A DNA stretch of 18,885 nt, taken from positions 1-18,885 of the forward strand of contig CALHID010000028.1 in NCBI GenBank assembly GCA_938030835.1, written 5' to 3'. This stretch comes from an uncultured Actinomyces sp. (lineage in GTDB: Bacteria; Actinomycetota; Actinomycetes; Actinomycetales; Actinomycetaceae). Position 1 is the stretch's first letter, and each line of letters starts with the position of its first letter. Of this stretch, positions 7,112 to 12,619 are shown in pieces. The notes beneath the pieces are model-generated. The model did not search any database. It was not told the origin of the DNA and worked only from the letters and a program-made list of their open reading frames with translations. The translations under genes and the position numbers were made by a program.

Positions 7112-7675
7112 TCACGCCATTATGGGAGTCTTGGGTGGCGTAGGGAGCGAAACAAAACCGTCCCCATCCGGATAGTCGATTGGGCTCGGTGCGTAAGGAG
7201 GCATCCCCTGTCCTGGCCGATAGACGGGTGTATCCACCTGCGCCCATCCGGTAGTTGTCGGCAGCGTCGGCATGGCGTATCCCCAGCGAAGAGGACCGCG
7301 GGCGGGGCCATTGAGCGCGGCTGCCTTTTGTGCCGCCACTGACGAGGCCGCAGAGCCCACATTCGCGCCGCCAGGCACCGCCTGCCCCTGACTATTCACA
7401 GCCGCCGTATTTTGCGCTTCGGTCAGATCAAGATTCACTCCAGCGCTGCGCGCAGCGCTGGCTAGTTCGCTCAGGGCCGTGGAATGAGTCTGAAGGAGCG
7501 ACGTGTATCGAGATTCCACGGTGCCCGCCGTCGAAATCGACTGAGCGCCATTCATCGACTCTTGGATACTTTCGGATAGGTCGTCGATCTTTGCACCCTG
7601 CAGCTCGCTTGAAACCTGCGACAGCGTGACCGCTGTTGATCCGTATTCCCCGGCTACAACGTTGATGACGGTCAT
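7112..7675 (-). CDS. Small helical T7SS-associated protein with Pro/Gly-rich tail (EspC/Lap-like), copy 2
   Basis: The start at 7675 (187 residues, MTVINVVAGEYG) has GAAGGG eight bases upstream and matches copy 1. An in-frame ATG at 7762 lies inside a hairpin and lacks a good ribosome site, so I reject it. Residues 1-95 are a predicted two-helix bundle closely similar to copy 1, sharing SSELQGA, ALSELASAARSAGVNL and the LTEAQN turn. The remaining 90 residues are a Gly/Pro/Tyr-rich, probably disordered tail absent from copy 1, ending PTPPKTPIMA. It has no W-x-G, signal peptide or membrane segment. It precedes hydrolase copy 2 by 24 bases and is likely its secretion partner (inference from LXG/Lap and EspC-type gene order). 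Confidence 0.77.
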   Translation of the reverse strand: MTVINVVAGEYGSTAVTLSQVSSELQGAKIDDLSESIQESMNGAQSISTAGTVESRYTSLLQTHSTALSELASAARSAGVNLDLTEAQNTAAVNSQGQAVPGGANVGSAASSVAAQKAAALNGPARGPLRWGYAMPTLPTTTGWAQVDTPVYRPGQGMPPYAPSPIDYPDGDGFVSLPTPPKTPIMA

Positions 7676-7708
7676 CGTGAACCCTTCGAAGAAGGAAGCG
7701 AATAGAAC

Positions 7709-7730
7709 GATCAGTCCACTTCGACTGATC
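7709..7730. promoter_or_regulatory. Dyad GATCAGTC-N6-GACTGATC upstream of small gene copy 2
   Basis: A perfect 8-bp inverted repeat with a six-base centre contains the CAGTC-N6-GACTG core (7712-7727) also found at 4620-4635. Its core edge lies 36 bases before the ATG at 7675. The position relative to the start is kept between the two paralogous modules although the surrounding bases differ. This suggests a protein-binding operator or a conserved leader hairpin. No T-run follows the stem on either strand, so it is not a classical terminator. Confidence 0.55.
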
Positions 7731-7743
7731 AAGTTGTTGAGTG

Positions 7744-7786
7744 TATGACTGTGGGTGAGCATGTGAAATGCTCACCCACAGTCATA
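7744..7786. repeat. 19-bp perfect inverted repeat (hairpin) between the WXG100 and effector genes
   Basis: The arms 7744-7762 (TATGACTGTGGGTGAGCAT) and 7768-7786 are perfectly complementary around the five-base loop GTGAA. The element begins 35 bases after the stop of the second WXG100 gene. No T-rich tract follows on the minus strand, so it would be an I-shaped terminator of the kind proposed in actinobacteria, or an RNA processing/stability hairpin that makes the WXG100 mRNA more abundant than the downstream effector message. The perfect repeat is seen directly; its role is inferred. Confidence 0.8.
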
Positions 7787-7821
7787 TGCATGCGTCTTAT
7801 GCGCAATGCGTCGAAGAAGAC

Positions 7822-8133
7822 TCAGCGACCAATTCCCAGACCATTGAAGGTCGCTTCACCCTGCCTGTCTGTCGCAACATAGTTGCCAGAGAGCCGATCC
7901 ACCAATTCCGCAAAAGCAAGAAGTGCAGCGTGCATCTGCTGCATACCAGCGCTCCACTCACCCTGCTTCTGAGTGTAGGACTCCTTAGCAGCACCTTCCC
8001 ATGTGGCGCTACGAGCCGCGACATCATTGTTGAACTGCTCGAGCTGAGCTCTCAGAGTGTCAGCCTGAAGTTTCAGAGCCGCAGAAGTTGACAAAAGCTG
8101 ACCAGGGGTTACCTTGAAATCCCCACCGTTCAT
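7822..8133 (-). CDS. esx: WXG100 family protein (EsxA/EsxB-like), second of pair
   Basis: A 103-residue WXG100 protein: helix, W45-E46-G47 turn, helix, then the secretion signal Y85-VAT-D89 (YxxxD) just after the second helix. Length and motif positions are typical of ESX substrates. Such proteins dimerise as four-helix bundles and are exported through the EccC/EccD/EccB machine, with the YxxxD partner recognised by EccC. It starts 16 bases after the first WXG100 gene stops, with GGAAAAG as ribosome site, so the two genes form one transcription unit. The C-terminal tail after the signal is short. Confidence 0.93.
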   Translation of the reverse strand: MNGGDFKVTPGQLLSTSAALKLQADTLRAQLEQFNNDVAARSATWEGAAKESYTQKQGEWSAGMQQMHAALLAFAELVDRLSGNYVATDRQGEATFNGLGIGR

Positions 8134-8149
8134 TTCTTTTCCGATCTAC

Positions 8150-8470
8150 TCACAGGTTCAGCATGACTGCGCCGGTCTTGGCAACAGCCTGCTGGGCATC
8201 TTGTTCGTTCTGAATAGTTTGGGCGCTGACAGAGGCAAGCGCTTGGTCAAACTCAGTGAGTGCCGTCGTTGCCCTATTCGAACCTTCGTTCCAGTCATTC
8301 ATAACCGAAGCGAAAGCCTGCGATGTTCCACCTTGCCAGCTTCCAACCACGGTAGCTACTTCACTGCGGACCTTACCGTTCAGAGCATTGATATCCGCCT
8401 GCAGATTGCTCACCGCCTTACGGATCGCATCATAGCTCGCTTGTTCGGCTGAGATATTTGCACCGCTCAC
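8150..8470 (-). CDS. esx: WXG100 family protein (EsxA/EsxB-like), first of pair
   Basis: A 106-residue protein with a GTG start at 8470 preceded by a perfect AGGAGG seven bases upstream. The W45-Q46-G47 turn lies between two amphipathic helices, the classic WXG100 layout. No YxxxD/E is seen at its C-terminus, so the partner at 7822-8133 probably carries the secretion signal for a heterodimer. It is the first gene of the minus-strand effector unit and diverges from eccD across a 179-base promoter region. The strong ribosome site fits the high abundance expected of WXG100 proteins. Confidence 0.93.
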   Translation of the reverse strand: MSGANISAEQASYDAIRKAVSNLQADINALNGKVRSEVATVVGSWQGGTSQAFASVMNDWNEGSNRATTALTEFDQALASVSAQTIQNEQDAQQAVAKTGAVMLNL

Positions 8471-8649
8471 AGTTCACCCTCCTAATTGTTGTTCGGGTCT
8501 CCCCGAAGTTCTCTATGCGATTGAGGCCCTGTAACGGAGGGCACAATCTCGATGTCGGGTATTACATTATCGAAGCGATCTGGGAATGCAAATACAGGAT
8601 TCATGAAACCAGCTAGGCTTAAGACAGCACTATTGAGCAAAGGAACCTC
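8471..8649. promoter_or_regulatory. Divergent promoter region between esx pair and eccD-eccB-mycP
   Basis: These 179 bases separate two divergent start codons and must hold promoters for both units. A TAGGCT at 8614-8619 is an acceptable actinobacterial -10 hexamer for eccD, about 30 bases before its ATG, but no convincing -35 is seen. For the minus strand a TTTGCA-N17-TAATGT arrangement (about 8566-8594) is a weak candidate. The region is A/T-richer than the flanking genes. The promoter assignments are tentative. Confidence 0.4.
8492..8507 (-). promoter_or_regulatory. Leader hairpin with GAGA tetraloop before the WXG100 ribosome site
   Basis: On the minus strand TTCGGG-GAGA-CCCGAA forms a 6-bp stem closed by a GNRA-type tetraloop. 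It sits eight bases before the AGGAGG of the WXG100 gene. A second dyad (GCCCT-N7-AGGGC, 8526-8542) lies upstream of it. Together they could be a structured 5' leader that protects the message or controls initiation; this is inferred from the pairing alone. Confidence 0.4.
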
Positions 8650-9960
8650 ATGGCAAGCACTACCGCATCCAGGCCTCCAGCCCTTATGCCCGTTAGCATT
8701 CGCATGGGTGAGAACACCGTCGACATGTCGGTCCCAACGAACGTCGCACTGGCTGAATTTGCCCCAAATATTGTGTCGCAAATCACACAATTATCTGCGA
8801 GTTCTGCCTCTCAGGGCTACCGAATTACGAATTCTCAGGGCAAGGTCCTCGACCAAAGCCAGACTCTAATCAATCAGGGAATCCAAGCAGGATCCGTTCT
8901 AATTCTGTCGAAAATTGGCGACAGCACACAGGATTTGCGCTATGACGACCTGGTGGAAGCGGTAGGAACCGCGGTCGAGAATGATCAGGCTCCGTGGAAT
9001 TCTGACAATTCGGTCGATCTTAGCACACATGCTTCAGCGCTTTTGGTCCTCACAGCAGCCCTCCTCATCTTCACAGGAGGACGCGGAAGCACCATGGGAC
9101 TTATCGTTGGATTATCCGGCGCAGTCCTCGCTTCCCTGGCCTGCGCGGTCATCGCTCGTAGCTCTTCGCGCCTCGCGCCCCTATCTCTTGCCCACTCAAT
9201 TCCGATCCTTGCGGGCGCGGCTGTCATGAGCGCAATTCCCGGCTCTTGGTCAAGTCTTCCCCTTGCAGGCTTTGGAATTGCAGCGATGCTGAGTGCCTCG
9301 GTGCTCCTTGTCGTCCTCCCGAAAGCTCTGCGCGGATCCATCACAGCACCGCTCACCTACGGTTTCTCGGCCACAGCAATTGGCCTATTGACCGGCTTCG
9401 CACACCTTTCCACGCAACGTGCAGCAAGTGCGGTCTATACCTTATTAATAGTGCTTATTTTGATCGCACCCTGGTTTGCTATGGCCAGAATTCCTGTGCG
9501 CGTGACAGGAATCCAAGAAACTATCGATCCCTACGAGGTCGTCCACAAGGTTCACGAGGGTTATATTCTGACCGTTTCCCTCAAAACTGGTGCCTCACTG
9601 GGAAGCCTGATCTGCATCCCCCTCCTCCTCGATACACGCTATTCGTTGCTCCTCCTGATCTGTGCCGGCGTTGCTCTCCTGCTCTCAACGCGCTCACTAC
9701 GCTCGCGCACCGAAGTCCTTATCGGCGCACTGCTAGGAATCATCCTGATCCTCAGCGGCGCAATCGGAAGCGCAATCTTGATGCCTCAGGCACTCATTCC
9801 CGTCGTTTTGCTTCTCTTCGTCGCAACCGGCTTGGTCCTAGCACTCACTGTTATTGACCCCAAAATGCGCCCATGGGTCACTCGAATCGCTGACGCCCTT
9901 TCTCTTGTCAGCATGCTTGCACTGGTGCCGATCGCAACTTTGGTGTGGGGAGTGCTCTAA
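8650..9960 (+). CDS. eccD: EccD, T7SS channel membrane protein with ubiquitin-like N-terminus
   Basis: A 436-residue protein with ATG at 8650 preceded by AAAGGA. Residues 13-88 form a ubiquitin-like (YukD-type) domain: beta-rich VSIRMGENTVDMSVP, then helix, ending SVLILSKIG. From about residue 128 onward there are about 11 hydrophobic helices, the standard EccD topology, with the mid-protein polar loop near residues 280-310. EccD lines the membrane complex of actinobacterial T7SS, and its ubiquitin-like domain contacts EccC. The length is close to the family norm of roughly 450-500. Its stop overlaps the eccB start (TAATG). It is the second EccD-type protein in the window; the other ends at 1044 on the same strand. 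Confidence 0.9.
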   Translation: MASTTASRPPALMPVSIRMGENTVDMSVPTNVALAEFAPNIVSQITQLSASSASQGYRITNSQGKVLDQSQTLINQGIQAGSVLILSKIGDSTQDLRYDDLVEAVGTAVENDQAPWNSDNSVDLSTHASALLVLTAALLIFTGGRGSTMGLIVGLSGAVLASLACAVIARSSSRLAPLSLAHSIPILAGAAVMSAIPGSWSSLPLAGFGIAAMLSASVLLVVLPKALRGSITAPLTYGFSATAIGLLTGFAHLSTQRAASAVYTLLIVLILIAPWFAMARIPVRVTGIQETIDPYEVVHKVHEGYILTVSLKTGASLGSLICIPLLLDTRYSLLLLICAGVALLLSTRSLRSRTEVLIGALLGIILILSGAIGSAILMPQALIPVVLLLFVATGLVLALTVIDPKMRPWVTRIADALSLVSMLALVPIATLVWGVL

Positions 9961-11303
9961 TGCCATCTAATAAGGACATCCTCGAAGCCCAGCGATTCAA
10001 CCGCCGCAGGCTGGTCACCGCCTTCACCTCGGGCACTCCCGGAGGCAAGGAACTCGAATCAAAATCGACCACTCGCCCGCTGATCGTTGGAGCATCCATA
10101 GCCGCTGTTGTCGTCTTAATCGCAGTGGCAGTTGGACGCTTCATGCCAACATTGCCATCAGGTTGGGAGAACTCACACCTGATCATTACTAAGGGCGAAG
10201 GCGCACGCTACTACTCCATCGAGGGAACCCTGCGCCCGATTTCCAATGTCACTTCCGCAAAGCTTCTCAGCGAAAGCGGCAAGATGGTGACCTCATCGGT
10301 CGCAACCTCCTCACTTGAAGGTATCCCACGCGGGAGTGCGATCGGACTGAGCAATGTCCCCGACGATATCCCAGCCGCCTCCCAGCTCCACTCCTACGAG
10401 TGGACATCCTGCGCCTCGTCAACAGGAACAAAAACTTGGGTCGCGGGTAACCCCGATGGACTCCAAAACGCCAACACCGCACTGGTATCAAACGAAGGTC
10501 GCCTCTACCTGGTCTCGGGCGGCGTACGCTACCCCATCGATCCATCTCGATCTCAAGCCATTATTAACGTTCTCGACCTGTCGGGACGCAACGTCACCCC
10601 GGTCAGCGCTAGCTGGCTCAGTTTGTTCACCGAAGGGTCAACATTGGCTCCTCTCAACATTCCAAACTTGGGCCGCCCCGTGTCCGGAATGTCATCACGA
10701 ATCACGGCCGCACAGGTCGGAACACTGATCGAAGTCGACGAATCAGGCACACCCCGACGCTACGTCATCACTGGCGACGGAACGATCACCCCGCTCACAG
10801 ACTTCTCCTACAAGCTCTACCAGGCCTCGTGGGCAGATCGCGGAAGCCCGCAAAACCTCATGATCGACCTCTCAGAGCTCGCATCACTGACCGTATCCAC
10901 CCAGGGAATTATTCCCGCCGATTGGCCCACCCAAGTTGGCGAAGTCCTCGGCGGCGATGAACTGCCCTGCGCGCAGTTGACCATCAACCATTCCCAGGCC
11001 TCGACAAAGCTCATGTCCCTCTCGACCAGCCAAATGGCCCAACTTAAGCCGCGCGATATCAACGTCCGCGGCGGTTCGGGCGCCCTGGTTCGAGCATCAT
11101 CTGGCGGCGCGGCAGGACCCGTCGTCTTCGTCTCTGACCTCGGGAAGGCACACGGATTAGGTTCAAACCCGACAGATTCGCTGGCACGCCTCGGCCTACC
11201 TGAAACCGCGGTCTCTCCCCTGCCCGCAGCGTGGCTCGCGTTGATCCCCGAAGGACAAGAACTCACCTCGAGTGCCGCGTGGGAAACGGTGGGTGCTCAG
11301 TGA
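9960..11303 (+). CDS. eccB: EccB, T7SS membrane-anchored periplasmic component
   Basis: 447 residues from the ATG at 9960, which overlaps the eccD stop and has GGGGAG seven bases upstream; a GTG at 9945 is less likely. The N-terminus MPSNKDILEAQRFNRRRLV is the EccB start motif (basic cytosolic segment before one helix). The membrane helix spans about 41-62, followed by a large extracytoplasmic domain with the EccB-type segment GIPRGS...NVPDDIPA (about 121-139). C151 and C337 are positioned for the EccB disulfide. EccB binds EccC and EccD in the ESX core complex. Its TGA lies within the GTGA overlap with mycP, so translation is coupled. Confidence 0.92.
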   Translation: MPSNKDILEAQRFNRRRLVTAFTSGTPGGKELESKSTTRPLIVGASIAAVVVLIAVAVGRFMPTLPSGWENSHLIITKGEGARYYSIEGTLRPISNVTSAKLLSESGKMVTSSVATSSLEGIPRGSAIGLSNVPDDIPAASQLHSYEWTSCASSTGTKTWVAGNPDGLQNANTALVSNEGRLYLVSGGVRYPIDPSRSQAIINVLDLSGRNVTPVSASWLSLFTEGSTLAPLNIPNLGRPVSGMSSRITAAQVGTLIEVDESGTPRRYVITGDGTITPLTDFSYKLYQASWADRGSPQNLMIDLSELASLTVSTQGIIPADWPTQVGEVLGGDELPCAQLTINHSQASTKLMSLSTSQMAQLKPRDINVRGGSGALVRASSGGAAGPVVFVSDLGKAHGLGSNPTDSLARLGLPETAVSPLPAAWLALIPEGQELTSSAAWETVGAQ

Positions 11304-12592
11304 CACGCGTCAAAAAGGCTCTCCTCGGATCCTGCGCTGTGCTTGCCCTCTTTGCAGGCACAGCACTCCCCGCTGCCAACGCTGACACGCCGACACCGGA
11401 AAGCACTCAGAGCGCCTCCAATAACGAGCACTCACAGCTCAAGGCAGCAAACGGGCCCTCGAAGGCGCCGGAAGAACCCTGCCAAATCGGCGTCGACAAG
11501 TGGCTCGCCCAAACTCCATCGGCATATTCCTTCCTCGGAATGAAGGAAGCACTAGAACTCTCCCGTGGAAACGTTCGCGTTGCACTGGTTGATTCCGGAG
11601 TCGCCGCGGGCAACGCACACTTTAAGGATGCGGTAGAACCCGGCGTCGACCTCGTCGAATCCGGCGACGGACGAAAGGACTCCTTCGGGCACGGCACGGC
11701 GATCGCCGGACAAATTGCCGCTCGAGAAGTCTCAGGTTCGGGCGTCGTCGGTTTTGCCCCGCAATCCACTATCGTCCCCGTTCGCGTCTACGTCGACTCC
11801 AGCGACGACGCCAAGCGCGCGGGCAAGGGACCGACAGCTGCACGAACAGCCGACGGTATTCGTTGGGCTGCGGATCAGGGAATTCGCGTGATCGTTGTCC
11901 CGCAATCCTTGACATCTGATGATGTTGCCCTGCGCACAGCCACCCAGTACGCGCACTCGAAGGGTGCGCTGGTTGTCGCTTCGGCTGGAAACGTTGAACA
12001 GAATGCAAACTCGGGTTCGCAAGACACAGCGGTCCGCTTTCCCGCGGGATACCCCGAGGCCCTGTCCGTGACCGCCGTTGATGCGCAAGGTAACCCCAGC
12101 CAGTCTGTCGTCCACGGAACGCACGTTGAAATCGCAGCTCCCGGTGCACAGATCGCAACCACCTTCTTCGCCAACGGTGACTGTATGTTTGCCACCCAAG
12201 GGGCATCGACCTCGTATGCAACGGGATACGTGGGCGCAATCGCGGCACTGATCGCAGCGCGCTATCCCGATGAAACACCAGACCAGTGGAAGTACCGGCT
12301 CCTCGCAACCGCCTTGCGCAGCTCGCCTTCGCAGCGCACCGCCGAAGAAGGGTGGGGAATCGTCGCGCCCTTCAATGCGCTCAATTTTGTCAACGACGGG
12401 ACCATGCCCGGACCGCAAAACCCGATCTACCCACCGATCCAAAAAACCGCCAACCCGGTCATGGTGAAACCTGATCTTCCGGTTGATACGACGACTCCGC
12501 GCAGACTGTGGGCGCTTGGAATTTCCGGTGCGGGCCTCACGATTGTTGTCGCAGTGCTCTTGATTCGCAGGTTGCGCAGTAAAGAGGCGTGA
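11300..12592 (+). CDS. mycP: Mycosin, membrane-anchored subtilisin-like protease of the T7SS
   Basis: 430 residues from the GTG at 11300, which overlaps the eccB stop by four bases. A signal peptide (about 1-28, ending AANA) precedes an S8 protease domain with catalytic D98 (VALVDSG), H131 (FGHGTA) and S305 (STSYATGYV), plus oxyanion N231 (ASAGN). C61 and C295 may form the mycosin disulfide. A C-terminal helix (about 402-422) followed by RRLRSKEA anchors it in the membrane. Mycosins are required to stabilise ESX complexes, and some cleave substrates. The usual Gly before Thr-Ser is S303 here and the usual Pro after the active-site helix start is Gly, a mild departure. It is the last gene of the eccD-eccB-mycP operon and runs convergently into the kinase gene with 27 bases between them. 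Confidence 0.94.
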   Translation: MTRVKKALLGSCAVLALFAGTALPAANADTPTPESTQSASNNEHSQLKAANGPSKAPEEPCQIGVDKWLAQTPSAYSFLGMKEALELSRGNVRVALVDSGVAAGNAHFKDAVEPGVDLVESGDGRKDSFGHGTAIAGQIAAREVSGSGVVGFAPQSTIVPVRVYVDSSDDAKRAGKGPTAARTADGIRWAADQGIRVIVVPQSLTSDDVALRTATQYAHSKGALVVASAGNVEQNANSGSQDTAVRFPAGYPEALSVTAVDAQGNPSQSVVHGTHVEIAAPGAQIATTFFANGDCMFATQGASTSYATGYVGAIAALIAARYPDETPDQWKYRLLATALRSSPSQRTAEEGWGIVAPFNALNFVNDGTMPGPQNPIYPPIQKTANPVMVKPDLPVDTTTPRRLWALGISGAGLTIVVAVLLIRRLRSKEA

Positions 12593-12619
12593 AGTGGCGT
12601 ATGCCGAATTTCAGAGTAG

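Larger units (their letters stand above)
2425..7675 (-). repeat. Diverged tandem duplication of small-helical-protein/hydrolase module
   Basis: Bases 2425-4581 and 5381-7675 hold the same two-gene module in the same order and orientation. The hydrolases share long identical stretches such as ERAKYWSQQS, IGNADGVE, GDVDHAKNVAT and YGAGDA, so they are paralogues. Divergence at DNA level is clear, which argues against a recent or assembly duplication. The lipoprotein gene lies between the two modules and belongs by coupling to the one at 5381-7675. Confidence 0.85.

Noticed and set aside
7676..7762. Upstream ATG giving the small protein copy 2 a hydrophobic N-terminal extension that could look like a signal peptide
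   Set aside because: The ATG is inside a strong hairpin without a good ribosome site, the extension would cover the conserved dyad, and the paralogue starts at the equivalent of 7675.
11732..12442. Long open frame of 236 codons antisense to mycP
   Set aside because: It lies wholly inside a well-supported mycosin gene, has a Cys/Gly/Arg-rich composition typical of antisense frames, and no ribosome site.
12593..12619. Possible bidirectional terminator between mycP and the kinase gene
   Set aside because: The 27 bases contain no convincing hairpin or T-run.
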